Part shown: in pieces, positions 38,147-46,432 of the stretch | Layout: the number at the start of each line of letters is the position of its first letter | How positions within the stretch are numbered: the stretch's first letter is position 1 | From: Bradyrhizobium sp. U87765 SZCCT0048 | GTDB taxonomy: Bacteria; Pseudomonadota; Alphaproteobacteria; Rhizobiales; Xanthobacteraceae | Direction: 5' to 3' | NCBI RefSeq assembly: GCF_018131225.1 | Contig: NZ_JAFCMM010000003.1 | Span: 260,001 to 324,000, forward strand | Length of the DNA: 64,000 nucleotides | Notes under the pieces: model-generated | Told to the model about the DNA's origin: nothing | The model's database searches: none | The model's input: only the letters and a program-made list of their open reading frames with translations | Translations under genes and position numbers: made by a program

Positions 38147-38235
38147 CGGTCCCCTTTCTCTTGAGCTGTTGGCGGCGGAACCTAATGGTCCCATCCACCC
38201 CGGTCAACGCGCGAACGCTGGAACCCGGCGCGATT

Positions 38236-38808
38236 TTAGCGGTTCTGCCCGGGGACCCAAAGCACATCCCGGTCGCCTCCGCCGTTGGCGAAACGGCTGG
38301 CGACGAACAGAAAGTCTGAAAGCCTATTCAAATACTTGATCAACGGCTCGCCGACCCGCTCATCCGGCTTGGACGCGAGCTCCACCACTGTCCGTTCCGC
38401 TCTGCGGCATATGGTGCGCGCCACATGGAGGTATGCGGCCGGCGCGGAGCCGCCCGGGAGCACGAACGACGTCAGCGGCGCGAGGTCAGCGTTGAGCCGA
38501 TCGATATCCGCTTCCAGCCTGTCGACCTGGCTCGCCAGCACCCGCAGCCGCTCCACCTTGCCGTCCCGCTCCGGCACCGCGAGATCCGCGCCGAGATCGA
38601 ACAGGTCGTTCTGGATGCGGCCCAACATCGCATCGAGTTCGGGCAACTCGGCGAGATGCAGCCGCACGACGCCGAGCGCGGCGTTGGTCTCATCGACAGT
38701 ACCGTAGGCATCGACGCGCAGATCGTATTTCGGGCGGCGCTCGCCGGAACCGAGCGCCGTGGTGCCGTCGTCACCCGTGCGAGTATAGATCCGGTTCAGG
38801 ACAACCAT
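38236..38808 (-). CDS. PduO-type cob(I)alamin adenosyltransferase
   Basis: 190 aa. Five-helix-bundle enzyme with the ATP loop RIYTRTGDDGTTALGSGERRPK (start) and RTICRRAERTV near the cobalamin face, then LIKYLNRLSDFLFVASR. It converts cob(I)alamin to adenosylcobalamin, the cofactor for methylmalonyl-CoA mutase and others. It is 90 bp downstream of etfB on the opposite side of the transcript order, so it may be the first of a run HIG1-pduO-etfBA. Confidence 0.94.
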   Translation of the reverse strand: MVVLNRIYTRTGDDGTTALGSGERRPKYDLRVDAYGTVDETNAALGVVRLHLAELPELDAMLGRIQNDLFDLGADLAVPERDGKVERLRVLASQVDRLEADIDRLNADLAPLTSFVLPGGSAPAAYLHVARTICRRAERTVVELASKPDERVGEPLIKYLNRLSDFLFVASRFANGGGDRDVLWVPGQNR

Positions 38809-38880
38809 GCAGACCCTCGTTCAGTCTTCGCCCCGTGCGCACCCGCCAACCATCCGGCCGATCGGCGTGCAGTGACGGCG

Positions 38881-39075
38881 TCAGCCCCTCATCGTCCACA
38901 CCGCCAGCATGGCGATGACAATGGCAACGAACTGCAACAGGACCCGCAGCCGCATCAGGCGCTGCGAGGTGTTCGGCGAGCCGCCGCGCATCATGTTGAC
39001 AAGGCCGAGCAGCAGCACGACGGCAACAGCGGCAACGGCGACCGGAAGCAGGATATTGGCAAGAAACGTAGTCAT
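38881..39075 (-). CDS. HIG1-domain twin transmembrane protein
   Basis: 64 aa with two transmembrane helices (about 5-27 and 45-62) joined by the conserved loop QRLMRLRVLLQFVAI, the HIG1 signature. Eukaryotic HIG1 proteins support cytochrome oxidase assembly; the bacterial role is unproven. It lies just before the adenosyltransferase gene on the same strand. Confidence 0.85.
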   Translation of the reverse strand: MTTFLANILLPVAVAAVAVVLLLGLVNMMRGGSPNTSQRLMRLRVLLQFVAIVIAMLAVWTMRG

Positions 39076-39191
39076 CGGCGGTTCATATCACTCCCGACGA
39101 CGCCGCGCCATCGGCGTGATGGCCCTTGCGTTCGCCGCCACAATCACTCATCAGTCAGACGGCGGTTCGAACTCCCGCTGCAGGGTGTACG

Positions 39192-40076
39192 GTGAAGCAG
39201 CTTCGGTACGTTGTGCACGTCGGGCTTGACGCGTTCTACACGTTCCTCGCCGACGACGGCTGGGCCATCGCCAGCCATATCGCGCTGTCGGCGCTGATGG
39301 CGCTGTTTCCTTTTCTCATCGTCATCACCTCGCTGGCCGGCTTCCTCGGCTCCAAGGAACTCGCCGACCAGGCCGCAGTGCTGCTGCTGCAGACCTGGCC
39401 GACCCAGGTCGCCGACGCCCTGTCCGGTGAAATTCATGACGTGCTGACGACGACCCGGGGCGACGCACTGACCATCGGCCTCGTGCTCGCGATCTACTTC
39501 GCGTCCAACGGCGTCGAAAGCCTGCGCGTCGGCCTCAACCGTGCCTACGGCGTCGTCGAATCGCGGCGCTGGTACTGGCTGCGGCTGGAATCGATCGGCT
39601 ACACGCTGATCGCCGCGGTGGTGTCCCTGGCACTATCGTTCCTGATCGTGCTCGGGCCGCTGATCATCGCGGCCACCCGGCGCTACTTCCCGATCATGAT
39701 CGACACCAACGCGCACATGCTGAACGTTGCGCGCTACGGCATTGCGGTTCTGGCGCTGATCGTCGCGCTGTTCATCCTGCATGTCTGGCTGCCGGCGGGA
39801 CGGCGAACGCTGGCGCAGATCCTGCCGGGCATCGCCTTCACCATTACCGCATCGCTGATTTCGGGCATCGTGTTCGGACAGTATCTGGCGCGGTTCGCCA
39901 ACAACTATGTCACGACCTATGCCGGCCTCGCCTCCGTGGTGATCGCGCTGGTGTTCCTGTATTTCATCGCCGCGATCTTCGTCTACGGCGGCGAACTCAA
40001 CGCCGCGATCATCAAGTCGCGGCAGCCGGACGCCGCACCGCCTCGCCCAGTGCGGTTGCCAGCGCACGTGGACTGA
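39192..40076 (+). CDS. YihY/BrkB family membrane protein
   Basis: 294 aa from the GTG at 39192, seven bases after AGGG; earlier in-frame starts add non-family residues. Six transmembrane segments with the family motifs ASHIALSALMALFPFLIV, NRAYGV, and YAGLASVVIALVFLYFIAAIFVYGGELNAAI. Once called ribonuclease BN, the family is now regarded as membrane proteins of unclear transport role. Its last 65 bp overlap the 3' end of the convergent kinase gene. Confidence 0.9.
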   Translation: MKQLRYVVHVGLDAFYTFLADDGWAIASHIALSALMALFPFLIVITSLAGFLGSKELADQAAVLLLQTWPTQVADALSGEIHDVLTTTRGDALTIGLVLAIYFASNGVESLRVGLNRAYGVVESRRWYWLRLESIGYTLIAAVVSLALSFLIVLGPLIIAATRRYFPIMIDTNAHMLNVARYGIAVLALIVALFILHVWLPAGRRTLAQILPGIAFTITASLISGIVFGQYLARFANNYVTTYAGLASVVIALVFLYFIAAIFVYGGELNAAIIKSRQPDAAPPRPVRLPAHVD

Positions 40077-41427
40077 CCGGCTTCAGCAGGAAGCCATCTG
40101 CGCCGGCGCGCCGCGCCGCGCCCTCGTCGTCGCCACGCCCGGAGACCCCGATGATCGCCAGCCGATCGTCCGCCGTCTGCGTCGCGCGGATACGGCGGAT
40201 GGTCTCGACGCCGCCGATCCCCGGCAGCACCATGTCCATCAGCACCGCATCGAAGCGCCCGTCGGAAATGCGGGCGAGCGCGGCCTCGCCATCGCCGGCG
40301 AACTCGGTGTGATGGCCGAGTTCGGTGAGAATGGTGTTGAGCACGACGCGGCCGAACGGATTGTCCTCGACGCTGAGGATACGCAGCCCCGGACGCGCCG
40401 CAGCCGCCTCCGCGGCGGCTTCCGTCCCATCCGCCGCGCTGTCGCGCGCCAGCGTCGCGGTCAGCGTGAAGGTGGCGCCGCCACCGCGGCGCGGCTCCAC
40501 CGTGATGTCGCCGCCCATAGCGCGGGCAATCTGGCGCGCCGACGACAGCCCGAGACCCGCGCCGCCGAACCGCGCCGCGATGCCGACATTCGCCTGGGAG
40601 AACGGGCGGAACAGCCGCCTGATCTCGGCGAGCGACAGACCGATGCCGCTGTCGGACACCGCGATCGCCACCGAGATGCTGTCGCGCCGCTGGCGCGTCA
40701 CGGTCAGCCTGAGGCCGACCGTGCCCTCGTCAGTGAACTTCACCGCATTGTCGATCAGATTCTCCAGCGCCGCGCGCAGCCGCACAGGATCGCCGATCAC
40801 GAACCCCGGCAACCTGTCGGGCAGATGGGTCACCACACGCAGCCCCCGCGCCGCAGCGCGACCGGCGAGAGAATCCGCCGCCGTGCGCACCAGCGCCCCG
40901 AGATCGAAGAAATCGCGGCGCAGCGCCAGGCTGGCCTGGCCGCTGCGGGCCGCATCCACGAACAGCGTCGCCAGTGCGGACAGGTGGTCGGCGCTCGCCT
41001 TGATGGTTTCGGCCCAGCGCCGCTCCCGCACATCGAGATCCGACGTGGCCAGCAGGTCGCTGACCGCGAGAATGCCGGTCAGCGGCGTGCGGACCTCATG
41101 GGCGAAGGCCGCGAGCGCAACCTCCACCAGCGACGCCGAACCCGCCGCCTGCCGCCGCCCGACCGCCTTCATCCGTCCCGCCGCGCGCGCCTTCGGCGCT
41201 GCGGCCTTGCGTGTGGACGATGGAGGAGCGCCCGGCTTCGATGATCGGGGACGAGACGCCGCAGATTTGGGCGAGCCGGATTTGGAGGGACCGGATTTGG
41301 AAAGCCCCCGTGCCACAGAACGGGGCTTGGCCGACGGCAGCGCCTGCGTGGCAGACGTGGCACGGCGCGGCTTCGTCGGACGCGCCTTGCGCGCCGGCGG
41401 GCGCGATGAGCGCGACCTGGCTGCCAT
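40012..41427 (-). CDS. Soluble hybrid histidine kinase with basic, histone-H1-like N-terminal tail
   Basis: 471 aa from the ATG at 41427; an in-frame ATG at 41493 would add 22 residues. Residues 1-96 are a disordered Lys/Arg/Ser/Ala/Pro stretch (SKSGPSKSGSPKSAASRPRSSKP), like a histone H1 or AlgP tail. Then HisKA with FAHEVRTPLTG (His110), HATPase with DNAVKF (N box), DSGIGL (G1) and GGAGLGLSSA (G2), and a receiver with Asp398 (LMDMVLPG) and Lys449. There are no transmembrane or PAS/sensor domains, so it is cytosolic and its signal is unknown. It overlaps the convergent YihY gene by 65 bp. Confidence 0.88.
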   Translation of the reverse strand: MAARSRSSRPPARKARPTKPRRATSATQALPSAKPRSVARGLSKSGPSKSGSPKSAASRPRSSKPGAPPSSTRKAAAPKARAAGRMKAVGRRQAAGSASLVEVALAAFAHEVRTPLTGILAVSDLLATSDLDVRERRWAETIKASADHLSALATLFVDAARSGQASLALRRDFFDLGALVRTAADSLAGRAAARGLRVVTHLPDRLPGFVIGDPVRLRAALENLIDNAVKFTDEGTVGLRLTVTRQRRDSISVAIAVSDSGIGLSLAEIRRLFRPFSQANVGIAARFGGAGLGLSSARQIARAMGGDITVEPRRGGGATFTLTATLARDSAADGTEAAAEAAAARPGLRILSVEDNPFGRVVLNTILTELGHHTEFAGDGEAALARISDGRFDAVLMDMVLPGIGGVETIRRIRATQTADDRLAIIGVSGRGDDEGAARRAGADGFLLKPVSPRALATALGEAVRRPAAAT

Positions 41428-41496
41428 CCGTCTAATCCCCTGTCCCGACTCACATTTTGGCACGGGCCGGGAGGCAGAGTCACGCCGCCACACCGC

Positions 41497-42375
41497 TCAG
41501 GCGGGGGACAGCCCGACCCGGCGGCGGATCTCGGCAGGTGTGACGCCGGCAGCCCGCAACTCCCGCAGCGCCGGCGCCCGCGCAGACTTCGCCAGTTTGC
41601 CGCCGGCGCCATCGCGCACGAGACCATGATGCCGGTAGCGCGGTGCTGGCAGACCCAGCAACTCCTGCAGCAGCCGGTGGACGCTGGTCGCCCAGAACAG
41701 GTCCTGGCCGCGCACCACATCGGTCACCCCCTGCAGGGCGTCGTCGACCACGACGGCGATGTGATAGCTGGTGGGGGTCTCCTTGCGGGCGACGATGACA
41801 TCTCCCCAGGCGGCGGGCCGCGCCGGCACGGTGCCGCTCTCGCCATCCGGCCCTTGTCCGCTGTCCTGCCAGCTCAGTGCCCCGACCCGGCCGAGCGCGG
41901 CGGCCATGTCGAGCCGCAGCGCGAACGGAACGCCGGCCGCTATCTTCGCCGCGCAGGCATCCGGCGTCTCCTGCCGTCCAGCGCCGGGATAGAGCGGCGC
42001 ACCATCGGGATCGCGCGGCCAGACGCCATCGGCCTCGCGCGCGGCGACGAGCTGTGCGATCTCGGCCCGGCTCTCGAACGCCGGATAGACAAGCCCGTCG
42101 CGCGCAAGCCGCTCGATGGCCGCGCGATAGACATCCATGTGTTCGGACTGCCGCCGCACGGGCGAGGCCCATGCGATGCCGAGCCAGGCGAGGTCCTCAT
42201 GGATCGCCGCTTCGAATGCGGGCCGGCAGCGGGCGCCGTCGATATCCTCGATCCGCAGCAGGAACGTGCCGCCGCTGCGACGCGCGAGATCGAAGTTCAG
42301 CAGCGCGGAATAGGCATGACCGAGATGCAGGTAGCCGTTCGGGCTCGGCGCGAAACGGAAAACGGGTGGCGACAT
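41497..42375 (-). CDS. gluQ: Glutamyl-Q tRNA(Asp) synthetase
   Basis: 292 aa from the ATG at 42375. A shortened glutamyl-tRNA synthetase without anticodon domain: APSPNGYLHLGHA (HIGH-type, 9-21), LLRIEDIDGARC and the KLAKS motif in GGKLAKSARAP. It attaches glutamate to queuosine in tRNA(Asp). The inserted zinc-region cysteines of some homologues are not evident. Ends 70 bp past the kinase start on the same strand. The start is back-to-back with the glycosylase gene. Confidence 0.92.
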   Translation of the reverse strand: MSPPVFRFAPSPNGYLHLGHAYSALLNFDLARRSGGTFLLRIEDIDGARCRPAFEAAIHEDLAWLGIAWASPVRRQSEHMDVYRAAIERLARDGLVYPAFESRAEIAQLVAAREADGVWPRDPDGAPLYPGAGRQETPDACAAKIAAGVPFALRLDMAAALGRVGALSWQDSGQGPDGESGTVPARPAAWGDVIVARKETPTSYHIAVVVDDALQGVTDVVRGQDLFWATSVHRLLQELLGLPAPRYRHHGLVRDGAGGKLAKSARAPALRELRAAGVTPAEIRRRVGLSPA

Positions 42376-42472
42376 GGCCGCGACTATGATCGGAGCGACG
42401 TGGCTCGACAACCTCAATTCCCCCGCACCGCCATTTGCGCGCGCCCGGGAATCCCAGCATGCTGCACGCCTC

Positions 42473-43219
42473 ATGACCTCCCATCTGCGCTCCCAGGACG
42501 ATCTCGAACAGGCCCTCGCCACGCTCGCCGAACGCGACGCACGGCTGAAGCCGCTGCTGGCGCTGACCGGCATGCCCGCGCTGCGACAGCGGGCGCCGGG
42601 CTTCCCGGGTCTAGCCGCCGCGATCTGCGGCCAGCAGCTGTCCACCAAGGCGGCCGCGGCGATCTGGACGCGCGTCAGCGACGCGTTCGATCCAATGCAT
42701 CCCGACGCGATCCGCCGCGCTCGCGCCGACCGACTCGGCCGCCTCGGCCTCTCTGCCGCCAAGATCAAGACGTTGAAGCTGATCGCCGCGGAGATCGCCA
42801 AGGGGCGCCTCGATCTCGACGCCCTCACCGACACGCCGGTCGACGACGCCCATGCAGCGCTGACCGCGCTGCATGGCATCGGTCCCTGGACCGCCGACAT
42901 CTACCTGCTGTTCTGCCTCGGCCATGGTGACGCCTGGCCCGCGGGAGACCTCGCGATCAAGGAGGCAATCAAGATCGCCTTCGGGCTGCCGCAGCGGCCG
43001 ACAGCCAGGCAGATGGCCGCGATCGGCGAGATCTGGCGGCCGTGGCGCGGCGCCGCTGCCCACCTGTTCTGGGCCTATTACCGCGTCGCCAAGGCGCCGG
43101 GCTTCGAGGCGGTGCTGCCGCCGGATCCGCCCCGGCCCGCGGCCACCCCGCTCGTGCCACGCCCGGCCCGCAGCGGCGTACGGCGATCCGCAGGAGCGTC
43201 AGCCAAGCTGTCCCGCTGA
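42473..43219 (+). CDS. DNA-3-methyladenine glycosylase II family (AlkA type)
   Basis: 248 aa from the ATG at 42473 (MTSHLRSQDDLEQAL); the frame is open to 42374, but the extra residues are weak. Helix-hairpin-helix and catalytic region LHGIGPWTADIYLLFCLGHGDAWPAGDLAIKEA, with Asp159 as expected nucleophile-activating residue, and GQQLSTKAAAAIW before it. It excises alkylated bases to start base-excision repair. It lacks the AlkA N-terminal beta domain, as in the short family members. Confidence 0.9.
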   Translation: MTSHLRSQDDLEQALATLAERDARLKPLLALTGMPALRQRAPGFPGLAAAICGQQLSTKAAAAIWTRVSDAFDPMHPDAIRRARADRLGRLGLSAAKIKTLKLIAAEIAKGRLDLDALTDTPVDDAHAALTALHGIGPWTADIYLLFCLGHGDAWPAGDLAIKEAIKIAFGLPQRPTARQMAAIGEIWRPWRGAAAHLFWAYYRVAKAPGFEAVLPPDPPRPAATPLVPRPARSGVRRSAGASAKLSR

Positions 43220-43322
43220 CGCGCGAATCGACCCCACAGGCGCTCGGACACAATGACGCCACGATGGCGCGGGCTTTCCGAGCATCGCGACGTGCCGTGA
43301 CGCGGGGGAGCCCTCGCGCGCG

Positions 43323-43343
43323 CAGGCGATTTTCGCCTGTTTT
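43323..43343 (+). terminator. Terminator after the glycosylase gene
   Basis: A 7-bp stem (CAGGCGA / TCGCCTG) with a TTT loop runs into TTTT. It lies 104 bp past the stop at 43219. The rest of 43220-43534 holds the promoter of the HNH gene but no other gene. Confidence 0.65.
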
Positions 43344-43534
43344 CCGCCGCCGCTGCACGCAAAGCCGCTTTGCGCAAACGGTCTTCACAATGCCGTCACG
43401 CTGCATGTAGTATCTGGAATCGATGCTGCTTCGCAGCCGTTGAGAGCACGCTCGCTCCCGTCTGCGAAGTCGGACACGTCGATACCTAACGTCTCCAACG
43501 GGGCGCCGCGGTATCGGGACCTTGGGAGCGTTAC

Positions 43535-44092
43535 TTGAACGCACATGTTCCACAAGGCGGGTGGCCGGCCCTGGTGTTGAATGCGGACTTCCGGCCGCTC
43601 AGCTACTACCCGCTCTCGCTCTGGTCGTGGCAGGACGCGATCAAGGCGGTGTTTCTCGATCGCGTCAACATCGTCGCCAACTACGACCACGCGGTTCACA
43701 GCCCGTCCTTCGAGATGAAGCTGCCGAGCGTTGTTTCGCTCAAGTCCTTCGTCAAGCCAACCACACACCCGGCCTTCACGCGATTCAACGTCTTCCTGCG
43801 CGACAAATTTTCCTGCCAGTACTGCGCCTCGACGGACGACCTGACCTTCGACCACATCGTCCCGCGCTCCAAGGGCGGCCAGACCACTTGGGAGAACGTC
43901 GTCGCGGCATGCTCGCCATGCAACCTGCGCAAGGGCAACCTGACTATCCAGCAGGCGCAGATGTTCCCCCGCCAGGCGCCGTTCGCGCCGACGGTGCATC
44001 AGCTCCACCGCAACGGCCGGCTGTTTCCGCCGAACTACCTGCACGACAGCTGGCTCGACTATCTCTACTGGGACACCGAGCTCGATCCGTAG
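43535..44092 (+). CDS. HNH endonuclease family protein
   Basis: 185 aa starting at a TTG (43535) six bases after GGGAG; no ATG fits as well. The C-terminal half has an HNH core: zinc pair CQYC (about 89-92), FDHIVPRSKGGQTTWENVVAAC and CSPCN, giving His, Asn and the second cysteine pair. The N-terminal part (WPALVLNADFRPLSYYPLSLWSWQDAIKAVFLDRV) is the usual front piece of this stand-alone group, which is nearly universal in alphaproteobacteria. Its target is unknown; no restriction or mobile-element gene is adjacent. Confidence 0.92.
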   Translation: MNAHVPQGGWPALVLNADFRPLSYYPLSLWSWQDAIKAVFLDRVNIVANYDHAVHSPSFEMKLPSVVSLKSFVKPTTHPAFTRFNVFLRDKFSCQYCASTDDLTFDHIVPRSKGGQTTWENVVAACSPCNLRKGNLTIQQAQMFPRQAPFAPTVHQLHRNGRLFPPNYLHDSWLDYLYWDTELDP

Positions 44093-44463
44093 ACGGCGCT
44101 GCGGCCCAGGTGTGCTGGGACTCAAAAGGCGGCGCGCCGGCTCTCGATGAGGTCCGGGCGCTGGTCAGTGGCCCGACCATGGCGGGCTGACCCATGCCGC
44201 GATCGCCGACCGCATCGCAGCCACTCTCATCAAGCACAGCCATCTGAAATCGATCACGGTCGTCAACCCGATCAATCGCTGCCCGCCCGTGGTGGTACCG
44301 GCCCTTGAGGCCGAGCGGTTCGAGCGCACCGTCGTGTCCCTGTTTGCCATGCCGAGCAGCGGGGGCGGCATTTCGCCAGAGCCAGTTCTCATCGTCCGCA
44401 CAACCTCCATCGCAGGATTGTCGGACATTCGGGCCGTTGTGCACGAACCATGTCTTTCGCAGT
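44093..44463. other. No recognisable gene
   Basis: About 370 bp between the HNH gene and the dps remnant. One plus-strand frame stays open from about 44181 (LTHAAIADRIAATLIKHSHL...) and a minus-strand frame spans 44165-44428, but neither resembles a known family or has a good ribosome site. Possibly the left end of an insertion or deletion that removed the front of dps. Confidence 0.4.
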
Positions 44464-44748
44464 TGGCGCGTTCGCAAGATTGGAGGAACGACGCGGCGGT
44501 CCCTCGGTCACTCGAAGCGTACGCAACGTATGATCGACAACGATGCCGACTTCGTCGGATCGCAGGAAATGCTCGCGGAATTGCGCGACGATAACATCCG
44601 CCTCACGGCCAATATGCGCGAGACCCGCGAATTGCGCGATCAAAATCAAGACGTTGCGACTGCCAGCCTGCTCAATAACTGGATCGACGAAGCCGAGCGT
44701 CGCGCATGTTTCCTGTTCGAGGCGACTCAAGCCGGAGCCCGACGCTGA
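44464..44748 (+). pseudogene. Remnant of a Dps-type ferritin-like gene (C-terminal part only)
   Basis: The encoded VRKIGGTTRRSLGHSKRTQRM, DNDADFVGSQEMLAELRDDN and TASLLNNWIDEAERRACFLFEA match the second half of Dps (stress DNA-protecting ferritin). The first half, with the FHWHVxGxxF ferroxidase helix and the helix ending MTDxIAERVRK, is missing; upstream codons in the same frame are unrelated. Without the ferroxidase ligands and two helices it cannot form the normal four-helix subunit. A short product from the ATG at 44530 remains possible but would be non-functional as Dps. Confidence 0.8.
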
Positions 44749-44864
44749 GGAGGGCGTCCAGCGCGATGTCGGACCTATTCTTTTCGAAAATTTTCAAACC
44801 TTAATTGGCGTTGCGCCGCCGACAGGTCGATGCTCCGGACATGGCAAGGGCGAAGGAGGACGGG

Positions 44865-45848
44865 ATGATCGGTGCCGTTTGGAGAACGTCGAGGCGCAAC
44901 CTGATGCTGCAAGGCTCCATCATGGCTGCTGCATCGATTCTATGCAGGACTCCGACATCCGCAGGAGCAAGCGATCGACCGTCGGCCTCGGCCATTCAAT
45001 CATCCAGCAACGGAAACACGCTCATGGGAACGATCAAGACGAAGGACGGCACGGAAATCTTCTACAAGGATTGGGGCAAAGGACAGCCGATCGTCTTCAG
45101 CCATGGTTGGCCGTTGTCGGCCGACGACTGGGATGCCCAGATGATGTTTTTTCTCAATCAAGGCTACCGCGTGATCGCGCATGACCGGCGCGGCCATGGC
45201 CGTTCGAGCCAGGGCGCCGAAGGGCACGACATGGATCACTACGCCGACGACCTCGCCGCCGTGACCGAACATCTCGATCTGAAGAATGCGATTCACGTCG
45301 GCCACTCCACCGGCGGCGGCGAGGTGGTGCACTATATCGCACGTCACGGCGACAGCCGTGTAGCGAAGGCAGCCCTCATCGCGGCCGTACCGCCGCTGAT
45401 GGTCCAGACCGCTGCGAATCCCGGTGGTTTGCCGAAGAAAGTGTTCGACGACTTCCAGGCACAAGTGGCCGCAAATCGCTCCCAGTTCTATCGCGACGTC
45501 GCTGCGGGCCCGTTCTACGGTTACAACCGGCCGGGCGCCAAACCCTCGGAAGCCGTAATCCAGAATTGGTGGCGGCAAGGCATGATGGGAGGGGCCAAGG
45601 CGCATTACGACGGTATCGTCGCCTTTTCGCAAACGGACTTCACCGAAGACCTCAAGAAGATCAACGTGCCCGTGCTGGTCATGCATGGCGACGACGATCA
45701 GATCGTTCCCTACGCCGACGCCGGCCCGTTGTCGGCCAAGCTCCTCAAGAAGGGTACATTGATGACCTACAAGGGGTTCCCGCACGGGATGCCAACCACG
45801 GAGGCCGAGACGATCAATCGCGATCTGCTCGCCTTCATCAAGGGCTAA
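44865..45848 (+). CDS. Tat-exported alpha/beta hydrolase (non-heme haloperoxidase / arylesterase type)
   Basis: 327 aa from the ATG at 44865, five bases after AGGAGG. The front 50 residues contain a twin-arginine signal: SRRNLML (9-15) followed by QGSIMAAASILC and a likely cut near TSAGAS. The mature part is a cofactor-free haloperoxidase/perhydrolase-type hydrolase with HGWPLSADDW (oxyanion), GHSTGGGE (Ser148), HGDDDQIVP (Asp278) and FPHGMP (His307). Homologues are mostly cytosolic and begin at the later MGTIKTKDGTEI, which is present at residue 54, so export is a distinctive trait. First gene of a four-gene run. Confidence 0.85.
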   Translation: MIGAVWRTSRRNLMLQGSIMAAASILCRTPTSAGASDRPSASAIQSSSNGNTLMGTIKTKDGTEIFYKDWGKGQPIVFSHGWPLSADDWDAQMMFFLNQGYRVIAHDRRGHGRSSQGAEGHDMDHYADDLAAVTEHLDLKNAIHVGHSTGGGEVVHYIARHGDSRVAKAALIAAVPPLMVQTAANPGGLPKKVFDDFQAQVAANRSQFYRDVAAGPFYGYNRPGAKPSEAVIQNWWRQGMMGGAKAHYDGIVAFSQTDFTEDLKKINVPVLVMHGDDDQIVPYADAGPLSAKLLKKGTLMTYKGFPHGMPTTEAETINRDLLAFIKG

Positions 45849-45864
45849 CCGACGGGAGAACGCC

Positions 45865-46374
45865 ATGACCTGGGGAATTCCGACGCCTCTCTTCCTTGAC
45901 CTGCATGTGGGCCTGAGCCTGGTCGGCATCGCCGCCGGAATAATATGCGTGATCGGGATGGTGAACGGCCGTCACCATCCCTCGTGGACGGCTTCGTTTC
46001 TCATCACCACCATCCTGACCGGCGTCACCGGCTTCCCGCTCGCGCCGTTCGGTTTGGACCCGCCTCGCATCGTCGGGATCATTCTACTCTGCGTGCTGGC
46101 GGGCGCGGTCGCCGCGCTGTACTTCCTCCCGCATGTCCATGCGGCACGCGGCGTCTATGTCGTCTGCGCGGTGATGGCGCTCTATCTGAACGTGTTCGTC
46201 GCGGTCGCGCAGTCGTTCCAAAAGATCGGTCCGCTGCACGCGCTCGCGCCGACAGGCACCGAGCCTCCCTTCCTGATCGCACAGGTATCGGTGCTTGGGC
46301 TGTTCACGTTGGCCGGCTATCTGGCGTTCCGCAACTTCCGGCCTCCGCTGTTTGCCCTGCCGTCCTCGGTCTAG
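45865..46374 (+). CDS. Small four-helix membrane protein, function unknown
   Basis: 169 aa, ATG after GGGAGAA, 16 bp behind the hydrolase gene. Four or five hydrophobic segments (about 15-35, 42-62, 68-88, 96-115, 138-156), starting LFLDLHVGLSLVGIAAGIICVIGMV. His residues near the membrane edge (LHVG, LPHVHAA) could bind haem or metal, but no family motif is recognised. Likely cotranscribed with the Tat-exported hydrolase. Confidence 0.8.
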   Translation: MTWGIPTPLFLDLHVGLSLVGIAAGIICVIGMVNGRHHPSWTASFLITTILTGVTGFPLAPFGLDPPRIVGIILLCVLAGAVAALYFLPHVHAARGVYVVCAVMALYLNVFVAVAQSFQKIGPLHALAPTGTEPPFLIAQVSVLGLFTLAGYLAFRNFRPPLFALPSSV

Positions 46375-46432
46375 CGTCCTCTCGGCCGACCTCCTCACGG
46401 GCGCAGGTGCTCGCATTTGCAGACATGGAACC

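Noticed and set aside
39161..39190. GGTTCGAACTCCCGC, resembling a tRNA T-arm
   Set aside because: The flanking bases do not form a 5-bp T-stem, there is no matching acceptor stem, D-arm or anticodon arm upstream, and the segment lies before the YihY start.
44165..44428. Minus-strand open frame of 87 codons beside the dps remnant
   Set aside because: No ribosome site, no recognised family and atypical residue mix; kept only as part of an unexplained gap.
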